Assembly: GCA_017999215.1 (NCBI GenBank)
Contig: JAGOBQ010000136.1
Coordinates: 1 to 9,050 of the forward strand
DNA from: Thermoanaerobaculia bacterium
GTDB taxonomy: Bacteria; Acidobacteriota; Thermoanaerobaculia; UBA5066
Reading direction: 5' to 3'
Length of the DNA stretch: 9,050 nt
The position numbers and the translations under genes are program-made. The notes beneath the pieces are model-generated. The model did not search any database. It worked only from the letters and a program-made list of their open reading frames with translations, and was not told the origin of the DNA. Positions 1-6,730 of this stretch are shown piece by piece (the stretch's first letter is position 1; each line of letters begins with the position of its first letter).

Positions 1-17
1 GGTGGGCGCCGTTCGGG

Positions 18-404
18 ATGACGACGCCCTTTCCTGCCGGCACCCCCTCGCCGACCACCTCGCCGCTCTTCGGGGACGCCACCGTCGCGCCGACCGAGTG
101 CGCCGCGGGGGACCTGCAGCAGTTCCTCGGCGCGGACTTCAAAGGCGCGGGCTCCGGCCTCGTCGTCCGGCTCGTCGTCGACCCGCTCGAGGGCCCGGCG
201 GCGCGTATCTTCGACGCGGGCGACCAGTTCGGTAGGAGCGTCGTCCTCCGCCGGACCGAGTGCGCGGCGTTCCACTTCTCGCTCGAGGGGACGGGCCTGA
301 CGATCAACGACGTGAGGGACTACAGGATCTCCCTCGAGCTCGACTGCGCGCTCGCCGACGGCACGAGCGTGCGGGGCCGCGCCTCGTCCACGCACTGCCA
401 CTGA
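18..404 (+). CDS. Unrecognised small four-cysteine protein, possibly 5'-partial
   Basis: I do not recognise this protein. Read from the ATG at 18 it has 128 residues. The frame stays open to the left edge of the window and no clear Shine-Dalgarno precedes the ATG, so the gene may begin outside the window. After a Pro/Thr/Ser-rich start, the body alternates hydrophobic and polar residues (for example SGLVVRLVVDPLEGPAARIF), which suggests a small beta-rich fold. Four cysteines appear, in the contexts PTECAAGDLQ, RRTECAAFHF, LELDCALADG and the C-terminal STHCH, which would suit disulfides or metal binding. No signal peptide or membrane segment is visible in the part present. It is separated from the cas operon by 229 nt and shares no obvious motif with Cas proteins, so I treat it as an unrelated neighbour. 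Same-strand orientation and codon usage like the neighbours support it being a real gene. Confidence 0.55.
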   Translation: MTTPFPAGTPSPTTSPLFGDATVAPTECAAGDLQQFLGADFKGAGSGLVVRLVVDPLEGPAARIFDAGDQFGRSVVLRRTECAAFHFSLEGTGLTINDVRDYRISLELDCALADGTSVRGRASSTHCH

Positions 405-633
405 CGGCGCCGCCAGGGCCCCGGGGGTCGGCTTCTTCGGGGGCCGGAACCGGATTGAGCGTGTGCGCGGAGCGGAGAGATCCCAGCCACCGGAGGCAGA
501 AGGACACTATCTGTCCCGGGGGGCCTCTAAACTACAGGCGGCCTGCCCGGCATTTGCCTCAATCGATACTCTGGAATCGCCGGGTCGCAGGCCGGTCTGG
601 CGAGCCTGGAAACCAACAGGGTTGGGGGTGTAG
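405..633 (+). promoter_or_regulatory. Non-coding region upstream of the cas operon, expected to hold its promoter
   Basis: No convincing gene lies in these 229 nt, and all the cas genes downstream are packed too tightly for other promoters, so the operon promoter is inferred to be here. I could not find a well-spaced -35/-10 pair; high-GC promoters often match the consensus poorly. Visible structure: a dyad GGACA-CTATC-TGTCC at 502-516, an 11-bp palindrome CAGGCGGCCTG at 535-545, and a GC-rich imperfect inverted repeat (417-422 with 440-445) just after the upstream gene. A G-rich stretch at 620-629 may be a weak ribosome binding site for cas6. Confidence 0.4.
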
Positions 634-1278
634 ATGCGCAGCAAGACGGCAGATCAGGCAGACGGCCCGTTCGTGGATCTGACTTTCGCGATCAGTGGTA
701 GATCGGTGCCCATAGACCACGGCTATGCCCTGTACGCGGCCGTTTCGAGGGCCGTTCCCCAGCTTCACGGCGCGTCGTGGTTGGGTCTCCATCCGATCGA
801 CGGGGCGTCGATGCCCCCCGCCCTCCTACTTAATCGCCGCTCCAGGCTCCGCCTGCGGCTGCCTCTCGAACGGATCAACGCGGGCCTGCAACTTGCGGGC
901 AAGGATCTCGATATCGACGGGAATCCGCTCGTCGTAGGCGTCCCGGCCGTACGTGCGCTCGAGCCGGCTCGCAACCTCGCGGCCCGTCTCGTCGTCGTCA
1001 AGCTCACTTCTTTCCCTCTGTCGGGATCGGCGAGAGTCGACGAGGAAGCGGCCCGGAAGGCCGTCGACGCCGAGCTCCGGCGTCAGATGGCACAGCTCCC
1101 GGTCGAAGGCCAGCTCCACGTTCGAAAGCTCCGTGAAGTTCGTGTCGCGGGACGACGAGTGCTCGGGTTCGCCGTTCGAGTCGAAGGACTCGACCCGGAG
1201 GACTCGGTCAGGCTCCAGTCAGCGGGCCTCGGGGGCAAGCGCCGAATGGGATGCGGAATCTTCATCCCCACTCGATGA
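634..1278 (+). CDS. cas6: CRISPR repeat endoribonuclease Cas6, Cmx6-like
   Basis: Predicted Cas6, which cuts the CRISPR transcript at the base of each repeat hairpin to make crRNAs. The 214-residue length suits the family. The N-terminus has the look of the Cmx6 (I-MYXAN) group: a beta strand VDLTFAISG at about residues 14-22, then VPIDHGYALYAAVSRAVP at 25-42, where His29, Tyr31 and Tyr34 are candidate catalytic or RNA-binding residues. The C-terminus ends in the glycine-rich loop typical of Cas6 and other RAMP proteins, GLGGKRRMGCGIF at 198-210. The ATG at 634 is preceded by a G-rich tract (GGTTGGGGGTG), only a modest ribosome binding site. It is the first gene of the operon, and cas3 follows after 16 nt. 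The Cas6 assignment rests on both ends of the protein plus context. The Cmx6 sub-assignment comes from remembered family resemblance. Confidence 0.88.
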   Translation: MRSKTADQADGPFVDLTFAISGRSVPIDHGYALYAAVSRAVPQLHGASWLGLHPIDGASMPPALLLNRRSRLRLRLPLERINAGLQLAGKDLDIDGNPLVVGVPAVRALEPARNLAARLVVVKLTSFPLSGSARVDEEAARKAVDAELRRQMAQLPVEGQLHVRKLREVRVAGRRVLGFAVRVEGLDPEDSVRLQSAGLGGKRRMGCGIFIPTR

Positions 1279-1298
1279 CGGGCGCGAGCTTCGAGTGA
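1275..1298 (+). other. Possible 7-codon relay ORF between cas6 and cas3
   Basis: An ATG at 1275 overlaps the cas6 stop as ATGA and opens a frame of seven sense codons (M-T-G-A-S-F-E). It ends at a TGA at 1296-1298 that overlaps the proposed cas3 GTG start as GTGA. This arrangement would let ribosomes finishing cas6 re-start, read the short frame and re-start again at cas3. It could equally be chance; nothing about the peptide itself suggests a function. Confidence 0.2.
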
Positions 1299-3517
1299 CT
1301 GAATCGGCTGGTTTCCGCCGCCTCCTGGCGAAATCCTCAGCTTCGCCTGATTCGCCGCGGGACGCCGAGACCCTGCCGGGTCACACCCTACAGGTGTTGG
1401 ATGCCGCGCGGGTCCTCCTCGCGGCGACCGGCTGCGCTTCTGTCACGGCCTCTGGGCTCCCGCTAGGGTGCGTGGAGCGCCTCGGTCGGATCGTCCGGCT
1501 CGCGGCCGTGATACACGATCTGGGAAAGGCCAGCGACCACTTTCAGTCGATGGTTCGACGCGAGCGGACAACCCCGCAGCTGGTTCGCCACGAGGCGTTG
1601 ACTCTCATTCTGGGCTGGCCTGAGTCCGAGCTTGGCGAATGGCTTCGCGCGGCAACGCCGGACCCTGCGGACTACCTGCTGGCGCTGGTGGCGGCTGCCG
1701 GACACCACAGGCAGTTCCCCGATGGCGCGATTGCCTCCGGGGAGGCGGGAGCCGGTACGGAGATCCGGCTGTTCACCGGACACGAAGACTTCGTCGCCGT
1801 CCTTCGGCTCGCGCAGGAGGAGTTCGCCCTTCCCGTGCCGCCAGCCCTTCTCCCCGTAACCGTCATTCGCGCGTCGAGGCGCTCGCGTCCGGAAGAGCTG
1901 CTCGGTCGCTTCGAGGACGAGTTCGACGAGACGCGGGCAGGCGTGGGGGACGGGAAACGGCTCCTGGCGCTGAGTAAGGCTCTGACCCTCGCGGCGGACC
2001 TCGCCGGCTCCGCCCTGCCACGAGCCGGCGAAGGGCCGGGCTGGATTTCCCGGGAGTTTGGAAACCGGGCTGACGGCCCCGCTCTCCGCGCTGTCGTCGA
2101 GCGCTCCCTCCGGGGAGCGAGCGTTCGGCCCTTTCAAGGCGCCGTGGCCGCGTCCCGTTCGCCGGTCACGCTCGTGACTGCGGGCTGCGGGACGGGCAAG
2201 ACGCTCGCCGCATACCTGTGGGCATCGGAAGTCGCGGCTGGACGCCAGGTCTGGTTCACCTATCCGACCACGGGAACCGCGACCGAGGGATTCCGCGACT
2301 ACGTTGCCGATGCCCCGCTCGACGGCCGCCTGGAGCACTCCCGAGCTTCGGTGGACCTCGAGTTGCTCGGGCTCGATGGGGAGAGGCCCGAGTGGGACCA
2401 GCTCCGGTCGCTTCGTATCTGGGGGGCATCCGTCGTGACGGCAACCGTCGATTCTCTCCTCGGCATCGTGCAGAACCAGCGAAGGGGCCTTGCCGCCTGG
2501 CCGGGACTCGCGCACTCGGCGGTGATCTTCGACGAGATTCACGCCTACGACGAAAGGCTGTTCGGGGCGCTCTGTCGCTTTCTCGAGGAAATCCCAGGGC
2601 TCCCGGTTCTCCTGATGACTGCGAGTCTCCCAGACGCTCGGCGCGCCTTCCTCGATGAGGTCGTGAAGCGGGCTCATGGCGCGCCGATGGCCGAGATTCG
2701 CGGCCCGATCGAGCTGGAGAACCTCCGGCGCTACATCCGAGCGGAATCCGACGACCCGGAGGCGGAGGTCCGCCGCTGCCTTACCGCGGGCGGAAAGGTC
2801 CTCTGGGTGAGCAACACGGTCGACCGCTGCGTGGCGCTGGCTGATCGTTCTTGTGGGTTCGCGCCCGAGCTCTACCACTCGCGCTTCCGGTATCGGGACC
2901 GATTCAGCCGCCATGCCGCGGTGGTACAAGCGTTTCGGCAAGACGGGCCGGCGTTCGCATCGACGACTCAGGTCGCGGAGATGAGCCTGGACCTGTCGGC
3001 GGATCTCCTCGTAACGGACCTGGCGCCTGTCCCGGCGCTGATTCAGCGCCTCGGACGGTTGAACCGACGGTCGACGCCGGACAGCCCTATCCCGCCGAAG
3101 CCATTCGTCGTGCTGCCTTTCGCCGGACTCCCGTACGAGGCCGCGGATCTGGACGAGGCGAGAAAGTGGCTGGGGTCGCTCCCGGATCGATCCCTGTCCC
3201 AGATGGACCTCGCCGACGCGTGGCTTTTCGACGGGCCGCGCCCCGACCCGGTCCACAGCCGGTGGCTGGATGGGGGGTTCCGCACGACGCGTGACTCCCT
3301 CCGCGAGGCAGGGGTGGGTCTCACGGTTCTGCTCGAGCGGGATGCGGATGCGGTTTCGCGCAGGACAGTGTCTGCGGAGGAAGTCGCTCTGCCGATGCCG
3401 CCGGTCCCGCGCGGCCTCGACTGGAAGAAGTGGAGACAGGTGGAGTGGATGCCGGTCGCCCCGGAATCGACGATCCACTACGACCCGAGGAGGGGTGGCC
3501 GATGGGCAAGACCGTGA
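1295..3517 (+). CDS. cas3: Cas3 HD nuclease / DExH helicase
   Basis: Predicted Cas3, the ATP-driven 3'-5' helicase and single-strand DNA nuclease that destroys DNA marked by the Cascade-like complex. From GTG 1295 it has 740 residues. The N-terminal HD nuclease shows GHT at His30, IHDLGK at His74-Asp75, RHE at His99, GHH at His137-138, and a late Asp235 in AADLAGS. The helicase part shows Walker A GCGTGKT at 297-303, the DEIH box at 413-416, motif III MTASLP at 441-446, a TQVAEMSLDLS segment typical of Cas3 before motif VI, and motif VI QRLGRLNRR at 584-592. All key residues are present. The start is a choice: the frame is open far upstream inside cas6, but the GTG at 1295 is the first start codon after the cas6 stop and leaves a sensible N-terminus before the HD domain. 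No strong Shine-Dalgarno precedes it. The 3' end overlaps cas8 by 16 nt. Confidence 0.93.
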   Translation: MTESAGFRRLLAKSSASPDSPRDAETLPGHTLQVLDAARVLLAATGCASVTASGLPLGCVERLGRIVRLAAVIHDLGKASDHFQSMVRRERTTPQLVRHEALTLILGWPESELGEWLRAATPDPADYLLALVAAAGHHRQFPDGAIASGEAGAGTEIRLFTGHEDFVAVLRLAQEEFALPVPPALLPVTVIRASRRSRPEELLGRFEDEFDETRAGVGDGKRLLALSKALTLAADLAGSALPRAGEGPGWISREFGNRADGPALRAVVERSLRGASVRPFQGAVAASRSPVTLVTAGCGTGKTLAAYLWASEVAAGRQVWFTYPTTGTATEGFRDYVADAPLDGRLEHSRASVDLELLGLDGERPEWDQLRSLRIWGASVVTATVDSLLGIVQNQRRGLAAWPGLAHSAVIFDEIHAYDERLFGALCRFLEEIPGLPVLLMTASLPDARRAFLDEVVKRAHGAPMAEIRGPIELENLRRYIRAESDDPEAEVRRCLTAGGKVLWVSNTVDRCVALADRSCGFAPELYHSRFRYRDRFSRHAAVVQAFRQDGPAFASTTQVAEMSLDLSADLLVTDLAPVPALIQRLGRLNRRSTPDSPIPPKPFVVLPFAGLPYEAADLDEARKWLGSLPDRSLSQMDLADAWLFDGPRPDPVHSRWLDGGFRTTRDSLREAGVGLTVLLERDADAVSRRTVSAEEVALPMPPVPRGLDWKKWRQVEWMPVAPESTIHYDPRRGGRWARP

Positions 3518-5112
3518 AGAAGAGCCGAGCCGCAACGGGCGCAGAGATCGCTCCTCTCCAGATCAGACTCTCGGATCCGGGCCTGACCCCGATGCTCCGC
3601 GCCGGTCTCGGTGGCCTGGCCGCTTCGCTCCGTGCGATTCGGCTCGAGGAGGCCCCGGATGCGCCCTGGCCCTCTCCGATCCCGGTTGGGAAGGGCTTCG
3701 CGCGGGTGGAGCCGCGGGGGGTGAGGCTGGAATGGGGAGGCGCGCCTCCGGAGGACACCCTGCGCCCTCTCTTCGAGAGGAGCTTCCGGACGGGATCGAA
3801 GAGCGGTCTCATTGAGCTTCCGGGTACCTGGCCCTTCGGGCCACCGCCCCTGCCGCTGGCCGTTCAGAACCAGGAAGCGCTGAAGCGCACGTTCCTCCAG
3901 CACGGCAAGTCGACCACAAAGAGGGGCGAGGCGAGGGCCGTGACGGTGGAGCTCGACGAGACGAGGCTCTCGTTCCAGTACCAGCCGTACGAGGTCTTCG
4001 CTCACCAGTCGGCATGGGAAGACGTCGTAGTCGCCCTGAAGAAGGGCCACGTGCGCCTCAAGGGCTGGGCCTATCCAGGTGCCGTACAGAGGCACATCGG
4101 CTATCCAGACACAGTGTGGGAGTACTCGGCCGCAGCGGCGATCTGCGCGTGCTTCGCCCTCGTCGGCTGCATTCCCTACTCGGTGCCGAACGTCCGCGGA
4201 GGGGCGATCGTGATCCCCGATCCGTCCGACCTCGTTCTGTTCGCCCGAAGCCGTGGGCGGCTCGGGCCGGGCCGCCCCGACCAGTGTGCGGTCGCTGGCG
4301 CGGGGGATGCGGTCCTTTCGGCCGCGCTCGCGCTCCGGGCGGAGACCGTGCTCCATGGCGGACCAGGCGTCGCCGGTGCGAGCGCCGTGCTCCTTCGCTC
4401 CACACCCTGGGCGGGCAAGCAGAAGAACCGGACGTCGATCGTCGCCGTCGGGTCCGTGCCGAGCGACGTGCTCGACCTCTACGAGTCCGCGGCGGCCGTC
4501 CTGCCCGCGAGAATCCGGGCGAGCAGGAAAGGCCGAGGGGGCGAGACGGACGGGGGCGTGTTCGTCACGACGAGCGCCCTGCGGGAGTTCGTGGCGGACA
4601 ATCTGGCTCAAGGGAATCGCTGGTACGAGGGGTTCTCTACGGCGAAGACGGGCCCGAAGGCGGACCACTTCGTTCACTATTTCCACGGCGCCGACCGCAA
4701 TGACCTGGGGGCGTTGTACCCCGAGGAGAAGGAGGGCTTGAGCATCATGGTGGAGAGTCTGGGTGGAGCGGAGCGCTCCTTCGTCCGGAGTGTTCATGCG
4801 GCCGTCAGGTCGCGCTTCGGGGCAATCGCCTCGGAAGCGGCGGGCGCAACCGCGACGATGAAGAATCGATTCCAGGGCGAACGGGAGCGTTGGCGATTGG
4901 CCTTCTCGGGCGCAAAGACTCCGGAACAGATCCGGGCCGCGCTCGCAGACCTGTGGAGCCGGGGCGGGTCGAACCCGGAGCTTCGCGAGAACTGGGAGGA
5001 GATCCTGCCCCTGCTCCGACCGGAAAGGTGGCAGGAGGCAAGAGACCTCGCCCTCGTCGCACTGGCGAGCTACAAGGGCCAAAGACCCGAAGAAGAGTCC
5101 GAGTCCGCCTGA
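3502..5112 (+). CDS. cmx8: Type I large subunit Cas8, Cmx8-like (DevT counterpart)
   Basis: Predicted large subunit of the crRNA-guided complex, the part expected to recognise the PAM and help recruit Cas3. The protein has 536 residues. Large subunits diverge fast, so the call rests on position between cas3 and a DevR-like cas7, on length, and on resemblance to the Cmx8 family: an N-terminal LSDPGLTPMLRAGLGGLA segment (about residues 23-40) and a YPGAVQRHIGYPDTVWEYSA segment followed by a hydrophobic helix (about 189-227). I see no zinc-finger cysteine cluster. The C-terminal 120 residues are rich in charged, helix-forming sequence, like the small-subunit-like end of other Cas8 proteins. ATG 3502 is preceded by a strong GAGGAGGGG at 3487-3495 and overlaps cas3 by 16 nt, so the two are probably translationally coupled; an in-frame ATG at 3430 lies deeper in cas3 and lacks this site. 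A strong internal ribosome binding site lies near codon 416. Confidence 0.82.
   Translation: MGKTVKKSRAATGAEIAPLQIRLSDPGLTPMLRAGLGGLAASLRAIRLEEAPDAPWPSPIPVGKGFARVEPRGVRLEWGGAPPEDTLRPLFERSFRTGSKSGLIELPGTWPFGPPPLPLAVQNQEALKRTFLQHGKSTTKRGEARAVTVELDETRLSFQYQPYEVFAHQSAWEDVVVALKKGHVRLKGWAYPGAVQRHIGYPDTVWEYSAAAAICACFALVGCIPYSVPNVRGGAIVIPDPSDLVLFARSRGRLGPGRPDQCAVAGAGDAVLSAALALRAETVLHGGPGVAGASAVLLRSTPWAGKQKNRTSIVAVGSVPSDVLDLYESAAAVLPARIRASRKGRGGETDGGVFVTTSALREFVADNLAQGNRWYEGFSTAKTGPKADHFVHYFHGADRNDLGALYPEEKEGLSIMVESLGGAERSFVRSVHAAVRSRFGAIASEAAGATATMKNRFQGERERWRLAFSGAKTPEQIRAALADLWSRGGSNPELRENWEEILPLLRPERWQEARDLALVALASYKGQRPEEESESA
4729..4735 (+). promoter_or_regulatory. Strong internal Shine-Dalgarno within cas8
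   Basis: AAGGAGG here is a perfect match to the anti-Shine-Dalgarno complement and one of the strongest such sites in the window. It lies 11 nt ahead of an in-frame ATG at 4747. The bases also encode Glu-Lys-Glu codons (GAG GAG AAG GAG), so the match may be a by-product of the protein sequence. Confidence 0.35.
4747..5112 (+). CDS. Candidate Cas11-like small subunit made from an internal start in cas8
   Basis: Starting at the ATG at 4747 (codon 416 of cas8, same frame) gives a separate 121-residue protein ending at the cas8 stop. In types I-B, I-C and I-D the small subunit Cas11 is known to be made this way, from an internal start near the 3' end of cas8, and has about this length. Here the product is charged and apparently mostly helical (segments such as RSFVRSVHAAVRSRFGAIAS and PEQIRAALADLW), as Cas11 is. 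No separate small-subunit gene exists in the operon, so a source for Cas11 is otherwise missing. The spacing of 11 nt from AAGGAGG is somewhat long. That this happens in this subtype is inference. Confidence 0.35.
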   Translation: MVESLGGAERSFVRSVHAAVRSRFGAIASEAAGATATMKNRFQGERERWRLAFSGAKTPEQIRAALADLWSRGGSNPELRENWEEILPLLRPERWQEARDLALVALASYKGQRPEEESESA

Positions 5113-5156
5113 GAGTGCCGCGACCAGACACAGAGCATCGAGGAAAGGAGCCGCCG

Positions 5157-6101
5157 ATGAGCGTCCACGTATTTGGAGCCATCCTCACCCACTTCGGAAC
5201 AGCAGCGAACAACCGAGGGTTGACGGAAGGGAACATCACGACCCTCCAGAAGCTCGTCTGGAGAGGGAAGGTCCACACGACCGTTTCGGCCGAGTCCATT
5301 CGCTTCGCGCTGAGGCGATATCTGGGCGACGTGAATGGCGAAGCCTGCAACCGGACTTACGACGAGGCTTCGCGGGCCAACCTCTGGGCCGATCCGGAGT
5401 TCAAGAGCTGGGCAGGAGAGCGCCCGGCGAAGACCCATATCGACGACGACCTCCTTGGCTTCATGTCGGCAGAAGGCGCCAAACAGGAGGGCGACAAGGG
5501 GACGGCGAAGGTGCGGAGGGCGGTCCTCGAGATCACTCGTGCCGTGAGCCTCGAGCCCTGGCCGGGCGACGTGACTTTCAACGCGGCCAGTCCGGGGGCG
5601 ACTCCGTCTGCACAGAAGAAGGGAAGCAATCCCGTCCCCTACGGAACCGAAATGCACGCTACGAGATACCAGTACGGCTTCGCGCTGACGCCCGAGAAGC
5701 TCTCGGTGCCCTTGCGTGCGGCGCACGCGATTCGCGGTCTGTGCGAACTCGGCGAGGTCGCGGGCAACCACGGGCGGTTCCTCTATGACTTCAGTCCGGA
5801 GTCCGTCGTCTTCCGCGTCTCGCACGATCCGGCTCCACGGATCCTCTACTGCTTCGAAGCCGCAGCGGACGGCCAGCTCGGAATTGACGACCTGCTTCGC
5901 AAGGTCGGAGCGGGGGACGTCACAGCCAAGGAGCTCGTCGTGGGTGGCGCCGTCGCAAGCCAGCTGGTCGCGAAAGGCCTCGCCTCGGCCAAGGATGGTC
6001 AGATCGCCGGCAACGGCATTCTCGGAGAGAGCACTCTATTGGCGGGCGTCAAGGGGGCCTGCGAGGAGGTCTGCTCACGCCTGGCAGGGACGCGGGGATG
6101 A
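5157..6101 (+). CDS. cas7: Cas7 backbone subunit, DevR/Cst2-like
   Basis: Predicted Cas7, the RNA-binding subunit that polymerises along the crRNA spacer to form the backbone of the surveillance complex. It has 314 residues, normal for the DevR/Cst2 group. Visible family features: an early NNRGLTEGNITTLQKL stretch (about 18-33) followed by TTVSAESIRFALRRYL (41-56), matching the conserved 'S...R.ALR..L' region; and PVPYGTEMHATRYQYGFAL (about 160-178), matching the conserved 'TE-H-TRYQY' region, with Glu165 and His167. The ATG at 5157 has an AGGAG at 5146-5150 at ideal spacing. An upstream start inside cas8 would add an unrelated arginine/proline-rich leader and is rejected. The 44-nt gap from cas8 is the largest inside the operon. 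The end overlaps cas5 by 4 nt (ATGA). The M. xanthus counterpart, DevR, also influences sporulation; no such role can be read from this sequence. Confidence 0.9.
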   Translation: MSVHVFGAILTHFGTAANNRGLTEGNITTLQKLVWRGKVHTTVSAESIRFALRRYLGDVNGEACNRTYDEASRANLWADPEFKSWAGERPAKTHIDDDLLGFMSAEGAKQEGDKGTAKVRRAVLEITRAVSLEPWPGDVTFNAASPGATPSAQKKGSNPVPYGTEMHATRYQYGFALTPEKLSVPLRAAHAIRGLCELGEVAGNHGRFLYDFSPESVVFRVSHDPAPRILYCFEAAADGQLGIDDLLRKVGAGDVTAKELVVGGAVASQLVAKGLASAKDGQIAGNGILGESTLLAGVKGACEEVCSRLAGTRG

Positions 6102-6730
6102 TCGGGCTCCGCGTTTCCGTCCCGATCGCCTGCTGGCGGAAGGGGCACGCGCGGGAGTACCTGGAAACGGAATCGCTTCCGCCGCCAGCCACCTGCTACG
6201 GGTCCCTGCTCTCTTTCGTGGGTGAGACGGACGCCCGGCGGCACCACGGCGCAAGGGTGTCGGCCGGCATCGCAGTCGCGCCGTCGAAGAGCGTCGTTCT
6301 CCGCACCCTCTGGCAGATCAAGGACCGGAAACGCCCGCAAGGCAACGGCCAGAACGCCGGACCCGACTTCCAGGAGCTGCTCACGAACGCCGAGCTGCTG
6401 CTTTGGCTCGACAGCAGCCTCGAGCGTGGCGACGGCCCGTCGCTCGCGGAACGCGTCGTGTCGGCGTTCACGAATCCCGCGTCGCTCGAGCGCTTCGGGG
6501 GCTGGTCGCTGGGCGAGTCCACGCATCTCGTCAACGACGCCACGTTGATCGCCGCCGAGGCCGAGCCGGGGGCGTCCCGCAGCTTCCTCGTCGATCCCGA
6601 TGGGGACCTCACGCTCCCGGTCGTCGTGGATCACGTCGGCGCGGCAGGGACCGTCTACGCGACCGGAAAGCTCGTTTCGTGCGAGTCGTGGCCGGAGGCC
6701 CGCCGCCTCCCTGTGATTGGAGGGAGATGA
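6098..6730 (+). CDS. cas5: Cas5 subunit, DevS/Cmx5-like
   Basis: Predicted Cas5, which caps the 5' handle of the crRNA and joins Cas7 to the large subunit. The 210-residue protein starts with a RAMP-type beta strand and carries the Cas5 signature near the N-terminus, LPPPATCYGSLLSFVGE at 27-43. This is followed by a KSVVLRTLWQIKDRK stretch and QELLTNAELLLWLDSS, both like DevS-type Cas5 proteins. A later GGWSLGEST stretch matches the glycine-rich part of the fold. The ATG at 6098 overlaps the cas7 stop (ATGA) and the gene's own stop overlaps the ATG of cas4-cas1 in the same way, so the three genes are probably translationally coupled. A separate Cas6 is encoded upstream, so this Cas5 need not process crRNA as the I-C Cas5 does. 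Confidence 0.9.
   Translation: MIGLRVSVPIACWRKGHAREYLETESLPPPATCYGSLLSFVGETDARRHHGARVSAGIAVAPSKSVVLRTLWQIKDRKRPQGNGQNAGPDFQELLTNAELLLWLDSSLERGDGPSLAERVVSAFTNPASLERFGGWSLGESTHLVNDATLIAAEAEPGASRSFLVDPDGDLTLPVVVDHVGAAGTVYATGKLVSCESWPEARRLPVIGGR

Noticed and set aside
417..445. GC-rich inverted repeat (GGCCCC with GGGGCC) after the first gene as a terminator
   Set aside because: The loop is long, the stem is only about six pairs and no T-run follows, so a terminator cannot be supported.
416..463. Possible degenerate CRISPR repeat upstream of cas6 that might encode a regulatory crRNA-like RNA
   Set aside because: Only short pieces (CCCCG, TTCGGG, TTGAGC) match the repeat in order, with different spacing, and no second repeat copy follows; chance is the better explanation in such GC-rich DNA.
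953..1294. Upstream extension of the cas3 frame inside cas6
   Set aside because: The translation is Ser/Arg-rich shadow sequence; the HD domain needs only the part after the GTG at 1295.
1463..3535. 690-codon open frame on the - strand opposite cas3
   Set aside because: It lies fully antisense to cas3, whose motifs are intact; long antisense frames are expected in GC-rich genes, and its translation is low-complexity and Arg-rich.
3478..5082. 534-codon open frame on the - strand opposite cas8
   Set aside because: Antisense shadow of cas8 with Arg/Pro/Gly-rich translation and no recognisable domain.
4890..5156. Upstream extension of the cas7 frame inside cas8
   Set aside because: Arg/Pro-rich shadow; the ATG at 5157 has a well-placed AGGAG and gives the normal family N-terminus.
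6403..6726. Upstream extension of the cas4-cas1 frame inside cas5
   Set aside because: Shadow of cas5; the ATG at 6727 has its own GGAGGG and starts a normal Cas4 domain.
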